A DNA stretch of 55,706 nt from Ruminococcus sp. (GCA_017543595.1 JAFYFU010000097.1:1-55706); one strand, 5' to 3'; counted from the first letter of the stretch, positions 1 to 9,562 are shown. The notes: generated by a model not told the origin, from the sequence alone. Program-made: numbers and translations.

Positions 1-372
1 ATAAAATATAATATCTCCCACGCTGACGGCATAGCCTCATGCATTGTGACGGATAAAGAATGTGGCATAGACTGCGAACAAATCCGACCTTACAGACCCA
101 ATGTCGTAAAGCGTGCATTTTCCGATGAGGAAAAAATCCTGCTTGAAAATACTCCCGATGAAGAAAAAAACATGATGTTTTTCAGGCTCTGGACGCTTAA
201 AGAATCCTATGTAAAGGCAATTGGCACGGGGATATCATACCCGCTCAACACAGTGAGTTTTTCTTTTGAGAACGGAAAAATAAAAAGCAATATAAAAAAT
301 TTTAAGTTTAAACAGTATATAATAAAAAATAAGTATGCGGTATCCGTGTGCATAAAAGAAACCGACAGTTAA
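1..372 (+). CDS. 4'-phosphopantetheinyl transferase, Sfp type (5' end outside window)
   Basis: The reading frame is open from base 1 to the TAA at 370-372, so the start lies before the window. Family signatures are in the right order: NISH near the visible start, GIDCE (metal-binding GIDxE) about 15 residues on, then WTLKESYVKA (the WxxKExxxK catalytic region). Such enzymes move the phosphopantetheine arm of CoA onto a serine of acyl or peptidyl carrier proteins. The visible 123 residues are the C-terminal part. The long insert-free C-terminus fits the Sfp rather than the AcpS class. Carrier-protein partners are not in the window, so whether it serves fatty-acid or secondary-metabolite synthesis cannot be told. 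Confidence 0.88.
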   Translation: MKYNISHADGIASCIVTDKECGIDCEQIRPYRPNVVKRAFSDEEKILLENTPDEEKNMMFFRLWTLKESYVKAIGTGISYPLNTVSFSFENGKIKSNIKNFKFKQYIIKNKYAVSVCIKETDS

Positions 373-389
373 GGCTGTCGGTTTTATTT
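361..389. terminator. Convergent terminator shared by the PPTase gene and rlmH
   Basis: ACCGACAG and CTGTCGGT form an 8-bp perfect stem with a 6-base loop, followed by TTTTATTT on the plus strand. The stem contains the stop codon of the PPTase gene (370-372), and the rlmH stop (384-386) lies in the T-tract. On the minus strand the same stem is followed by TTTCTTTTAT, so it could serve both directions. Confidence 0.8.
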
Positions 390-860
390 GTGGTATTTTC
401 CGCCCTCAGAAATCTGAAAGGAACGGTATATCTGTTCGAGGAGCATAACTCTTGCAAGCTGGTGCGGAAAAGTCATTTTTGACATGGAGAGTTTAAGATT
501 CCCCATGGATTTTATTTCGTTGTCAAGTCCGAACGAACTGCCTATTATAAAGGTGATACTGCTGAAACCATTTACGCCTGCCTCTGAAATTTTCTCGGAA
601 AGCTGAACGCTGTCGAGCTGTTTTCCCTCTATGCAAAGGGGAATTATAAAGCCTTTGGCATATTTTTTAATCTGGACGGCTTCTTTTGACAGTGCCGAGG
701 AAATTTCCTTATCCGAAGGGTTATCGCTTAATCTGCACTCGTCAAGTTCATGAATTTCAAAAGAGCAGTAGCGTGAAAGCCTTTTGATGTATTCGGCGCA
801 GGCATTTCTCAGGTAATCCTCTTTGAGTTTGCCTGTTACTATAAGATTAATGTTTAAAAT
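384..860 (-). CDS. rlmH: 23S rRNA pseudouridine-1915 N3-methyltransferase RlmH, apparent ATT start
   Basis: SPOUT-fold enzyme that methylates pseudouridine 1915 in helix 69 of 23S rRNA. The C-terminal signature is unmistakable: SMSKMTFPHQLARVMLLEQ, then IYRSFQI and a terminal KYHK. A GSSFGL glycine loop and an N-terminal LIVTGKLKEDYL also match the family. From the proposed start it is 158 residues, the normal family length. No ATG, GTG or TTG exists in frame between the upstream stop (882-884) and the conserved N-terminus. The best start is ATT at 858-860, preceded by AAGGCGGTG (8 of 9 match to AAGGAGGTG) with good spacing. It overlaps the end of the upstream hydrolase gene by 7 bases and is last in the leftward operon. 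Confidence 0.88.
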   Translation of the reverse strand: MLNINLIVTGKLKEDYLRNACAEYIKRLSRYCSFEIHELDECRLSDNPSDKEISSALSKEAVQIKKYAKGFIIPLCIEGKQLDSVQLSEKISEAGVNGFSSITFIIGSSFGLDNEIKSMGNLKLSMSKMTFPHQLARVMLLEQIYRSFQISEGGKYHK

Positions 861-1639
861 ATTACAGCACCGCCTTCCGATTCAACAGGCGCAACGCCCA
901 TTAAATAATCTTTTCCGATTTGAAAATCTTTAAGGTGATTTTTTACGGTTGAGTAGGCAATTTCGGGCTTGTTGTTGTCCTGACTAAGATGACCGAGAAT
1001 TATATGCGTAGTACCGCTTTTTACCAGTCTTTCAACTTCTGCGGCGCAAGCCGTATTTGAAAGATGACCCGTGTCGGATAATATTCTTTCTTTGAGATAC
1101 AGCGGATAACCGCCTGTGCGGAGCATATTTTCGTCATAGTTTGCCTCTATGACTACGGCACGGCAGCCCGTAAGGGCATTATGCACTTCTGCGGTTACAT
1201 GACCGAGGTCTGTGCATACGGCACACATTTTATTGTCGCTTGTATATATTTTATAACCGCAGCTCTGAATCGAATCGTGCGGAGTGTTAAAGCATGATAT
1301 TTCATGGTCGGCGCAGATTATTGGCTTTGAAAGAATTTCAACAACACGTGAGCAGGAGGAAATTTTATCTTCGGCACAAAGTTTCTGCAAAGTTTTTTTC
1401 TGACCGTAAACGGTTACGCCTGTTTTTTTGGTGAGCATTTTAAGACCGTTTACGTGGTCGGAATGTTCATGGGTTATGAAAACGGCTTTTATTGCGTCAA
1501 GGGGAATATTATTAAGTGCGAGTACCGCAGAAAATTTTTTGAAGCTTGCACCGCAGTCTATAAGTATTCCGCCTTTTTCCGTTCCTATAAAGGTTGAATT
1601 TCCTTTGCTTGATGAAAACAGTGGGTAAATTCTTGCCAT
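854..1639 (-). CDS. MBL-fold metallo-hydrolase, YycJ/VicX-like
   Basis: 261 residues, starting at an ATG preceded by AAAGGAG. The metallo-beta-lactamase motif HEHSDH is at residues 57-62, with the conserved N-terminal FSSSKGNSTF and LIDCG strands before it. Later metal ligands are plausible in DLGHV and in ILGHLSQDN near residue 217. The closest family I recognise is YycJ/VicX, often linked to the WalRK cell-wall regulon and proposed to be a DNA-processing nuclease; its substrate is not established. Here it is not beside walK but follows a small membrane protein and precedes rlmH. Confidence 0.85.
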   Translation of the reverse strand: MARIYPLFSSSKGNSTFIGTEKGGILIDCGASFKKFSAVLALNNIPLDAIKAVFITHEHSDHVNGLKMLTKKTGVTVYGQKKTLQKLCAEDKISSCSRVVEILSKPIICADHEISCFNTPHDSIQSCGYKIYTSDNKMCAVCTDLGHVTAEVHNALTGCRAVVIEANYDENMLRTGGYPLYLKERILSDTGHLSNTACAAEVERLVKSGTTHIILGHLSQDNNKPEIAYSTVKNHLKDFQIGKDYLMGVAPVESEGGAVIF

Positions 1640-1651
1640 TGAAAATCTCCT

Positions 1652-2311
1652 TTAAATGTCGTCCATAGTGCTTTGCTGATGAACGTGTTCGTATTTTTCG
1701 AGATTATTTCCCGTTAGTGAAACACCGTCCATATCTGATATGATTTTTTTATTGCTCTTATGGGTATCTTTATATTCTTTCATTCTTTCTTTCATATTCT
1801 GTTCTTCCTCACGTTCAATGAATCTCTCGTTGAAATGCGGGAAACCTCTCTGCGTTTCAAGCTGATGATAGACATAGTTTGCACGGATATTAAATACGGA
1901 TACGCCTATGCAGAGAGAGGAATAAAACAGGGAAATATAAAAGGCAACGGGGTTTATGTCAAATAAATGTTTGAATTTAAGGATTGTAACAAAGATAAGG
2001 TTTGCAATATTCAGGACAGGCGCAAGCATTGCACCTAAGTCGCTGCGTCCGTAACTTCCCTTGAATGCAAGGAAAAATCCGAGAGGGGCTGTCACAAAAT
2101 AATCGGCAATCATCAGGAAAGCAACGCCCGAAAGAGAATCTCTCCCCGTAAGCGTCATGAGCCAGTCCCAGCTTACGCCCGTCATGCTTGTAAGGGAATA
2201 CATTATCATGAAGATTCCGCCCACAAGATAAACATAGAACGTATAGCTCCATATTTTTTTGCATTTTTTCATTTTCAAGGCATTTCTTGATATTTCCGCA
2301 TCAAAAGGCAT
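1652..2311 (-). CDS. Membrane protein of unknown function, four TM segments
   Basis: 219 residues starting at an ATG preceded by AGGAGGGG. I do not recognise the family. Hydrophobic stretches near residues 24-44, 63-83, 90-110 and 123-143 suggest four membrane helices. They are followed by a charged cytoplasmic-looking tail of about 70 residues, rich in E and K (REEEQNMKERMKEYKD). It sits 30 bases after cysS and 12 bases before the YycJ-like gene, so it is co-transcribed with them. Nothing links it to either function. Confidence 0.75.
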   Translation of the reverse strand: MPFDAEISRNALKMKKCKKIWSYTFYVYLVGGIFMIMYSLTSMTGVSWDWLMTLTGRDSLSGVAFLMIADYFVTAPLGFFLAFKGSYGRSDLGAMLAPVLNIANLIFVTILKFKHLFDINPVAFYISLFYSSLCIGVSVFNIRANYVYHQLETQRGFPHFNERFIEREEEQNMKERMKEYKDTHKSNKKIISDMDGVSLTGNNLEKYEHVHQQSTMDDI

Positions 2312-2341
2312 AGTATTCCCCTCCTGACAAAAATCATGCTG

Positions 2342-3754
2342 TTATTTTCTTGTTATTTCAGTACCCTGTCTTGTATCTTTTATATTGAATCCGAGTTCGG
2401 ATATTTTGTTTCTGATTTCGTCCGCAAGAGCGAAATTTTTGTCTTTTTTAGCCTGTTTTCTCTGTTCTGCGAGGTCAAGGATTTCCTGCGGAATAATATC
2501 CGATTCTGTGGTATCGGCTTTTTTCTGTGCATTTGCTATGAAGTCAAGACCGAGAACTTCGTCAAATTTTTTGATAAGCGCAAGCTTTGTTGCTGAATTT
2601 GCATCGGATTTGAGAACATCATAAACGGCAGTAACAGCCATAGCGGTATTTAAATCGTTGTCGAGCGCATCGCAGAAAACTTTCATAAGGCGGTCATACT
2701 CGGAAGTATTTATATCTTCTTCTTTTTCGGCTAAGAGAGGTATGATTTTGTCGAGGATTTTCTCATATGCGGTTTTTGCGTTGTCAAGGTTTTCCCAGTC
2801 GAAAACAAGGGATTTTCTGTAATGGGACTGCAAGCAGAAAAATCTGTATACAAGGGGATTGTAGCCTTTTTCTTCGAGGAGCGAAACCGTGAGAAATTCT
2901 CCGCTTGACTTGCTCATTTTGCCCGAACTTGTGTTGAGGTGAAGAACATGAAACCAGTAATTGCACCATTTATGACCGAGATAAGCCTCCGACTGTGCGA
3001 TTTCGTTTGTGTGATGAGGAAAAGCGTTGTCAATTCCTCCGCAGTGAATATCAAGATATTCGCCGAGATTTTTCATGCTTATGCATGAACACTCAATATG
3101 CCAGCCGGGATAGCCGACACCCCACGGGCTTTCCCATTTAAGTTCCTGAGCATCAAATTTTGATTTTGTAAACCAAAGAACAAAATCAGCCTTGTTTTTC
3201 TTGTTGCTGTCCTCCTCAACGCCTTCACGCACACCGACAGCCAAGTCTTCCTCTTTGAAATCGTTGAAAACATAGTAATTTTCAAGCTTTGAAGTATCAA
3301 AGTAAATATTTCCGCCTGCTTCGTAAGCGTAGCCTTTTTCCATAAGCACGGATATTACACGGATAAACTCATCTATATAAGTTGTTGCGGGGACAACAAC
3401 ATCAGGTGTTTTGATGTTTAATTTTTTGCAGTCGTCAAAAAAAGCGTCCGTATAGAATTTAGCTATTTCCATGACTGTTTTGTGTTCACGCTTTGCACCT
3501 TTAAGCATTTTGTCATCGCCCGTGTCACCGTCACTTGTGAGATGACCCACATCTGTTATATTCATAACTCTTTTAACGTCAAGACCGCTGAATCTCAGGT
3601 ATTTTTCAAGGATATCCTCCATTATATAGCTTCTGAGATTTCCGATATGTGCATAGTGATAAACGGTAGGACCGCAGGTGTACATACCTACTTTTCCTTC
3701 CTCACGGGGGATAAATTCTTCTTTTTTGTGTGAAAGTGAATTATATAACTGCAT
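2342..3754 (-). CDS. cysS: Cysteinyl-tRNA synthetase
   Basis: 470 residues, the usual class I CysRS length. It charges tRNA-Cys with cysteine using ATP. Seen: YTCGPTVYHYAHIGNLRS with zinc-ligand Cys27 and the HIGH-equivalent HIGN at 36-39; HIECSCISM around 219-227, also part of the zinc site; FPHHTNEIAQSEA around 245-257; and KMSKS at 279-283. It lies 21 bases after the upstream unknown gene and heads the run to the YycJ-like gene and rlmH. There is no insertion or truncation. Confidence 0.97.
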   Translation of the reverse strand: MQLYNSLSHKKEEFIPREEGKVGMYTCGPTVYHYAHIGNLRSYIMEDILEKYLRFSGLDVKRVMNITDVGHLTSDGDTGDDKMLKGAKREHKTVMEIAKFYTDAFFDDCKKLNIKTPDVVVPATTYIDEFIRVISVLMEKGYAYEAGGNIYFDTSKLENYYVFNDFKEEDLAVGVREGVEEDSNKKNKADFVLWFTKSKFDAQELKWESPWGVGYPGWHIECSCISMKNLGEYLDIHCGGIDNAFPHHTNEIAQSEAYLGHKWCNYWFHVLHLNTSSGKMSKSSGEFLTVSLLEEKGYNPLVYRFFCLQSHYRKSLVFDWENLDNAKTAYEKILDKIIPLLAEKEEDINTSEYDRLMKVFCDALDNDLNTAMAVTAVYDVLKSDANSATKLALIKKFDEVLGLDFIANAQKKADTTESDIIPQEILDLAEQRKQAKKDKNFALADEIRNKISELGFNIKDTRQGTEITRK

Positions 3755-3775
3755 AAAAATCTCTCCTCTTATAAA

Positions 3776-4411
3776 TTATACGTGTACGGGTTTTTCAAAT
3801 TCAATATTGTTTTTGTCGTCCTCAATGGGATACCAGCCTCTCACCGTACCGAAAAGGGTTTGTATTCGCCTTTTGGCTTGCACGGCAGAGGTCATAAAAC
3901 CGCCGTCACAGAGGACTTCCGATTCTGTCTCGACAAGAAGTAAAAATCCGTTTTTTCCCGAAAGTTCGACAATGCAGACCGAAACGGGATTTATATAAAC
4001 AGGTCTTTTTTCAATCGGTGAAACCTGAATATAGTCATATCTCATACTGTTGTTGTGGGCTATGTTGTCACGGAGAAGTTCCGCCCGCCAGCCCCTTGAC
4101 ATTCTTAGGTTTATAAATTCGCCGTATATTTCAAAGAATTTGTCAAAGGCGGATTCCTGAGAACCGCAGAGGCGCATTAATATCCTGTCCCAGCCCTCTG
4201 CCGAATAGATGTTTGTCTTTAAACACACAAAGTCCTGAATATTGCTGAAATTCAGCGGAAACAGCCTGTAAGACCCATTTGTGTAATTGCCGTTGTCGAG
4301 TTCGCAGGCACGGTAGCCGTCAAGAAAAGTTTTAAGAAGAACAATGTATTTTCCGCCGAGATAAATTTCGGGACGCTGACCTATTCTCTCTGTAATGTCA
4401 TATATACTCAT
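3776..4411 (-). CDS. Protein of unknown function upstream of cysS
   Basis: 211 residues when started at the ATG at 4409-4411, which has AAGGAG seven bases upstream. A longer frame to 4456 has no ribosome site and overlaps the promoter. There is no signal peptide or membrane segment. The N-terminus reads IYDITERIGQRPEIYLGGKY, a pattern I associate with a group of small uncharacterised bacterial proteins, and aromatic and tryptophan residues are frequent (SAEGWDRILMRL, RGWRAELLRD). No catalytic motif was recognised. It is the first gene of the leftward operon containing cysS. Confidence 0.7.
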   Translation of the reverse strand: MSIYDITERIGQRPEIYLGGKYIVLLKTFLDGYRACELDNGNYTNGSYRLFPLNFSNIQDFVCLKTNIYSAEGWDRILMRLCGSQESAFDKFFEIYGEFINLRMSRGWRAELLRDNIAHNNSMRYDYIQVSPIEKRPVYINPVSVCIVELSGKNGFLLLVETESEVLCDGGFMTSAVQAKRRIQTLFGTVRGWYPIEDDKNNIEFEKPVHV

Positions 4412-4446
4412 TGTCACTCTCCTTATACAAAAAATACGGCATTTAC

Positions 4447-4475
4447 ATTCTATCACAAAAGAATAATATAGTCAA
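4447..4475 (-). promoter_or_regulatory. SigA-type promoter for the cysS operon
   Basis: On the minus strand TTGACT (4475-4470), a 17-base spacer and TAGAAT (4452-4447) lie about 35 bases upstream of the first gene. It is back-to-back with the promoter of the ABC operon. Confidence 0.75.
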
Positions 4476-4524
4476 GGGTTATTGAATATTCCGAATAAAA
4501 GAATATCAGTTAAAAGATTTTTAC

Positions 4525-4553
4525 TTGACAATAACAATTAAATTTGTTATACT
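4525..4553 (+). promoter_or_regulatory. Strong SigA-type promoter for the ABC/DUF5696 operon
   Basis: Perfect TTGACA at 4525-4530, 17-base spacer, TATACT at 4548-4553. The predicted transcription start is near 4560, leaving a leader of about 190 bases before the TTG start at 4751. Confidence 0.8.
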
Positions 4554-4559
4554 TATGGA

Positions 4560-4750
4560 TAAGGATTTATGCAGTTTAGCAAACTGCGTATTTTGGACAT
4601 CGGGCATTAGGCAGCCTGCGTTCATTTGTTCGTGGAAATTTAACATCAGAGGTTGATTTTTGGATTTTGCGGTCTGTGCGGACGTATGCACAAGCCGTCA
4701 TAAGTCTTTATTTTTGTGATTTCACGCAAGGCGGGAAAGGTGGATAATTA
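4560..4750 (+). other. 190-base untranslated leader of the ABC operon with a start-proximal hairpin
   Basis: This gene-free leader begins with a perfect 7-bp hairpin, GCAGTTT AGC AAACTGC (4571-4587), extended by flanking A/T pairs. A second possible pairing, GACG with CGTC, lies around 4680-4700. There is no T-run after the hairpin and no riboswitch core I recognise. The operon's ribosome site (GAAAGGTGG) is at its end. Confidence 0.4.
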
Positions 4751-7708
4751 TTGAATATTAAAAAATTTTACCGAAAACTTGCTTCGGGTGTCTTGTCATG
4801 CATTTTTGCGGTAAGCAGTCTGTCAGGGGCGATTGATGCCTCTGCGGAAAACAATGTTTCTCTCAGAACTTTGAAATCAATGCAGGACGATTATTATTAT
4901 ATAGAACCGATTGATACGGGAATACCCACATACAGCGATTACTATGACGAATACTGCAATGAAAACCGCACCGATGAATCAATTGAAATCATGGGAAAGG
5001 ATTATATATCCTGCGAAAACGGCGATTTTTCAACAGGTTCGTACGGTTCGGAAAATGATGTGAGGGACGATGTACTCATATGGGAAAGCGCAGACGGAGA
5101 AATCACATATTCGGCAGATATCCCCGAAACAGGAATTTACTGCCTTGAAATGAATTATTTTCCGATAGAGTCAAACAGTTCGTCAATAGAACTTTCAATG
5201 TTCATAGACGGGAAAACTCCCTACGATACCGCATCAAGAATAACTCTCGGCAGAGTATGGGTCAACGAAACGGAAATATATACCGATTCAAGGGGGAATC
5301 AGGTGCGCCCCTCACAGATTCAAAAAGGTATGTGGAAAAAAAGCTTTTTCGGAGATATTGACGGGCTTTTCGGAGAACCGCTGTTTTTTTATCTTGAAAA
5401 GGGAGAACACGAAATAAAATTCACTTCCGAAAGAGCGCAGTTCGCAATAGAAAGTTTCAGATTCGGAAATCCAGAAAAAATCAAAACTTATGACGAATAT
5501 GTATCTTCCGTAAATTCTTCCGTATCAAAAGAAAATACACCGTCAAATATTTTCAGGATAGAGGGCGAAAATGCGCTTTACAAATCCGATTCAACGCTTT
5601 ACCCCACATATGACAATACAAGCTATCTCGTTTCACCGTCAGACCCACGGAAAGTAGTTTATAACACTCTCGGCGCAGGCAACTGGAAAAAAGCTTTGCA
5701 GTCGGTTACATGGACTATCCCGAAAGAAGATATAATTTCAGACGGCTGGTATAAAATCGGTATAAAATCCCGTCAGAACCAGATGAGAGGCTTTTACTCA
5801 AACAGAAGAATGTACATTGACGGGGAAATCCCTTGCGAAGAAACAGAACAGTTAAAATTTTACTATGACAATGACTGGAATCTCGTAAGCCCCAAAACAG
5901 AAAGCGGAGATTATATATATGTTTATCTTGACGCAGACAAAGACCATACAGTAACGCTTGAATGTGTTCCCGGAGAAATCGGCGACTATCTCAGGAAACT
6001 CGATGACATTGTTGCGGATTTGAATACATATTACCGCAAGATACTCATGATAACAGGTCCTTCCCCTGACAAGTACACGGATTATTATGTTCATGAAAAA
6101 ATTCCCAATCTCGAAAGCGAATTTCAGAGAATTTCAAAACAGCTTAAAGATGTTCAGGAAGGTATAGAAAATCTTTCGGGTTCATCGGGTTCGGAGGCTG
6201 CGGCTATCGAAACAATGACGGTAATTCTCGACAAATGCGTTAAAAAGCCCCTGAGAATCCCTGATTATCTCTCGCAGATAAAAGACAATATAGCGTCTGT
6301 TTCCGCATGGATAAGGGATTACAGAGACCAGCCCCTCGAAATTGACTATATTGAATTTGCTTCCTGCGACAAGGAATTTTCAAGCTGTAAGGAGAATTTC
6401 GGAAAATCTTTAAGTTTCAGCATGAGTGCGTTTTTCGGCTCATTCTTTGAGGATTACACAACGCTTTCGGACGTTACGGGAGAGGACGCAATAAATGTAT
6501 GGGTTTCCCTCGGACGTGACCAGGCACAAGTAGTAAAGGAAATGGCTGAAAACGAATTTATGCAGGAAACAGGTATCCCCATAGCGGTAAATCTTGTTGT
6601 CGGCGGAGTGGTTGAGGCTACCCTTGCGGGAAAAGGTCCTGATGTTGCATTGTTCCTCGGCGGAGAGTTCCCCGTAAACCTTGCCGCCCGTGATTTGCTT
6701 GTCGATGTTTCGGATTTGTCGGAATTTCCCGATTACCCCGAAGTTGAAAAGCGTTTTCAGGAAAATGCCATGACACCCTATCAGTATAACGGCGGAACTT
6801 ACGGACTGCCCATAAGCCAGACTTTCCCCATGCTTTTTTACAGAACGGACGTACTGACCGAACTCGGCTACAATTCACCGCCCGAAACATGGGAGGATTT
6901 AATTGATATGCTTCCCGCACTTCAAAGAAATTATATGTCTGTGGGACTTATACTTCCGCCTGCAAATATCTCCCCTGCAACGGAGGCGGGTCATACTTTT
7001 TCAATGCTTCTTCTGCAAAAGGGAAAAAATTATTACAATGAGGCACAGACAAAATCAACATTTGACACGATAGAAGCTGTACAGGCTTTTGAGGAATGGA
7101 CGGATTTCTATACAAAATACAGCTTTGTGTAGTCATATGACGCTTTCAGCCGTTTCAGAACGGGAGAATATCCCATAGTGATAGCAAATTATACTTTCTT
7201 CAATCAGCTTGCCGTTGCATCTCCCGAAATAAAAGGCTTGTGGAATTTCTGCCCCGTACCGGGAACAAAAGACAAAAACGGAAATATCTCCCATGCTGCA
7301 AATTCCACGGGTTCGGGAGCGGTTATATTCAAGAAAGTAAAGAACAAGCAAAATGCATGGGAATTTATTAAATGGTTTACCGAAAAAGACACCCAGACGG
7401 AATACGGAACTCAGATAGAAGGACTTCTCGGAACTATGGGACGTTTCGACACCGCAAACATTGAAGCTTTGTCCGAACTTTCATGGTCGCACAGCGAATA
7501 CGACAGGCTTTCCGCACAGCAGAAAGAACTCGTTGAAATCCCCGTCATACCGTCATCTTATGCGGTAACAAGAAATATCATGAACGCTTTCAGGGAAGTA
7601 GTAAACGAACTCGAAAATCCCCGTGATACGCTTATATGGTATAACCGTGACATCAATGACGAAATAACAAGAAAACGTGAAAACCTCGGTCTTGATACCG
7701 AAGAATGA
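4751..7708 (+). pseudogene. Extracellular sugar-type solute-binding protein with N-terminal carbohydrate-binding-like modules, interrupted by in-frame TAG
   Basis: One frame of 985 codons, starting at TTG 4751 (GAAAGGTGG upstream), is broken only by TAG at 7130-7132 (codon 794) and continues to TGA at 7706-7708. Residues 1-32 are a signal peptide ending in DASA-EN. Residues about 60-240 and 265-405 look like beta-sandwich carbohydrate-binding modules. A helical linker follows. From about 560 onward it is an SBP_bac_1-type binding protein; the part after the stop carries RFRTGEYPIVIANYTFFNQL, GLWNFCPVPGT and WEFIKWFTEKDTQ, all expected near the end of such proteins. The binding domain should deliver a glycan fragment to the permeases that follow. 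Normal family members are about 430-560 residues, so this one is a fusion. The stop replaces a Gln, Lys or Glu codon by one base. It is either a recent nonsense mutation or a base error. Confidence 0.85.
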
Positions 7709-7724
7709 AAGGAGGAGTTTGGTT

Positions 7725-8666
7725 TTGGCAAAGCTTTCAGCCGAAAAAACAGGCAAAAAAAGCAGAAAAGAAAAACGCCGTCTGCTATGGCTTTCAGTGA
7801 AAAAAAATAAAGCCTGTTATGCGATGATAGCACCGTTTATGATATTCTTTGTAATATTCACGGTTGTCCCCGTAATAATGTCGCTTCCTATGGGCTTTAC
7901 GGATTTCAACATGGCACAAGCTCCGAAATTCATAGGGCTTTCAAATTACACAACGCTTTTTCTTTCGGACAGAATATTTGTAAAGTCAATAAGGGTAACG
8001 ATAGTTTTTGCACTCTTTACAGGACCTGTAAGTTATATATTGTGTTTTCTGCTTGCATGGCTGATAAACGAACTTCACCCGAAACTCAAAACAGTATTTA
8101 CACTGATATTCTATGCGCCGTCAATGGCGAACGTATATACTGTATGGCAGTTGATATTCAGCGGAGATATGAACGGATATATAAATTCATTTCTTATTAA
8201 TTTGGGGCTGATAAATGCGCCTATACAATGGCTCACAGATGCAAATTATGTTCTGGGAGTAACAATAGTTGTTCAGCTGTGGATTTCTCTCGGAGCGGGA
8301 TTCCTCGCTTTAAGGGCAGGTTTTCAGAATATAGACCGTTCAATGTATGAGGCAGGAGCAATAGAGGGCATAAAGACACGCTGGCAGGAACTTATATATA
8401 TAGTTATCCCGTCAATGGGTCCTCAGCTTATGTTTGCCGCAGTAATGCAGATAGTAAGCTCATTTACGGCAGGAACGGTCGCACAGAATCTTGTCGGTTT
8501 TCCGAGTACGGATTACAGGGCGCACACAATAATGACACACGCCTACGACTACGGCTGGGTGCGCTATGAAATGGGATATTCCGCAGCAATATGCATGATA
8601 TTGTTCATAGTCATGTATATCTTGAATAAGCTGATAAGCCGTGTTCTCAGCAAATACATGGATTAA
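7725..8666 (+). CDS. Sugar-type ABC transporter permease (MalF-like), first pair
   Basis: 313 residues from TTG at 7725, chosen because AAAGGAGG lies 9 bases upstream; the start falls 16 bases after the binding-protein stop. Six hydrophobic helices follow a basic N-terminal tail (KKSRKEKRRLLWLSVKKNK). The cytoplasmic EAA loop that docks on the ATPase is present: YEAGAIEGIKTRWQELIYI followed by VIPSMGP. This is the larger, MalF/UgpA-like half of a permease pair, matched with the next gene. No ATP-binding subunit is encoded in the operon, so it probably uses a shared MsmK/UgpC-type ATPase, as many Firmicute sugar importers do. Confidence 0.92.
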   Translation: MAKLSAEKTGKKSRKEKRRLLWLSVKKNKACYAMIAPFMIFFVIFTVVPVIMSLPMGFTDFNMAQAPKFIGLSNYTTLFLSDRIFVKSIRVTIVFALFTGPVSYILCFLLAWLINELHPKLKTVFTLIFYAPSMANVYTVWQLIFSGDMNGYINSFLINLGLINAPIQWLTDANYVLGVTIVVQLWISLGAGFLALRAGFQNIDRSMYEAGAIEGIKTRWQELIYIVIPSMGPQLMFAAVMQIVSSFTAGTVAQNLVGFPSTDYRAHTIMTHAYDYGWVRYEMGYSAAICMILFIVMYILNKLISRVLSKYMD

Positions 8667-8680
8667 GGGGGTGGGGAAAT

Positions 8681-9562
8681 ATGCAGACAGCAGTAAATAT
8701 TGACAAGATAAAAGGCTCAAACAGACAGGCAGGCAAAAAAATCGGCGGAACTGTTGCAATATTCATATTCCTCGCCGTTCTCGGACTTTTCATGGTATTA
8801 CCCATATATCTGACGGTTGTAATGTCAATAAAGCCCGTTGAGGAATTGTTTATATTTCCGCCAAAATTATATGCAATACGTCCGACTCTGAATAATTTCA
8901 GCGATATGTTTGACGCACTCAACAGCAACAGAGTACCTTTTTCAAGGTATGTATTCAACAGCATAGCCGTTACTGTTTCGGTGACGGTATTGCAGAGTAT
9001 ATTTGCATCAATGGCGGCATTTGTCCTTGCAAAATGCAAGTTCCCCGGAAGCAAATTAATAAACAGCATAATAGTCGTTGCACTTCTCTATCAGAGTAAT
9101 GTAATATACATCATGCAGTATATTGTAATGGCAAAACTCGGACTTATCGACAATCCGCTTGCGCTGGTACTCCCCTCGATAGCCTCGCCTATGGGATTGT
9201 TCCTTATGAGGCAGTCAATAGGTCAGATACCCGATGCCATGATAGAAGCCGCAAAGGTTGACGGCGCAGGGCTTTTCAGGATATGCTGGCAGATAGTTAT
9301 GCCCAATCAGAAACCCGCACTTATGACGCTTGTAATATTTGCTTTTCAGGCGGCATGGAATATCCAGACGGGTACGCTTGTATTTCAGGAACAGTATAAA
9401 ACTCTCCCGACAGTCGTAACTCAGGCGGCATCAGCAGGTCTTGCAAGGGCAGGCGTTGCAATGGCGGCAGCGGTTTTCATGCTTGTACCGCCGATAGTTG
9501 TTTTCATGCTTGCACAGAGACAGGTAATTGAAACAATGGCTCATTCGGGAATCAAGGACTAA
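8681..9562 (+). CDS. Carbohydrate ABC transporter permease (MalG-like), first pair
   Basis: 293 residues with six predicted membrane helices. The EAA motif is MIEAAKVDGAGLFRICWQIV followed by MPNQKP. The start ATG has AAGGGGGTGGGG upstream and lies 14 bases after the first permease. MalG-like features include the early periplasmic region NNFSDMF and the cytoplasmic LAKCKFPGSK segment before the third helix. It forms the heterodimeric channel with the preceding gene. Confidence 0.92.
   Translation: MQTAVNIDKIKGSNRQAGKKIGGTVAIFIFLAVLGLFMVLPIYLTVVMSIKPVEELFIFPPKLYAIRPTLNNFSDMFDALNSNRVPFSRYVFNSIAVTVSVTVLQSIFASMAAFVLAKCKFPGSKLINSIIVVALLYQSNVIYIMQYIVMAKLGLIDNPLALVLPSIASPMGLFLMRQSIGQIPDAMIEAAKVDGAGLFRICWQIVMPNQKPALMTLVIFAFQAAWNIQTGTLVFQEQYKTLPTVVTQAASAGLARAGVAMAAAVFMLVPPIVVFMLAQRQVIETMAHSGIKD

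Noticed and set aside
7130-7132. Pyrrolysine or reassigned-TAG reading of the stop in the binding protein
   Set aside because: TAG ends several normal genes in the window, no pyrrolysine machinery is present here, and no insertion element can be seen. A point change is simpler.
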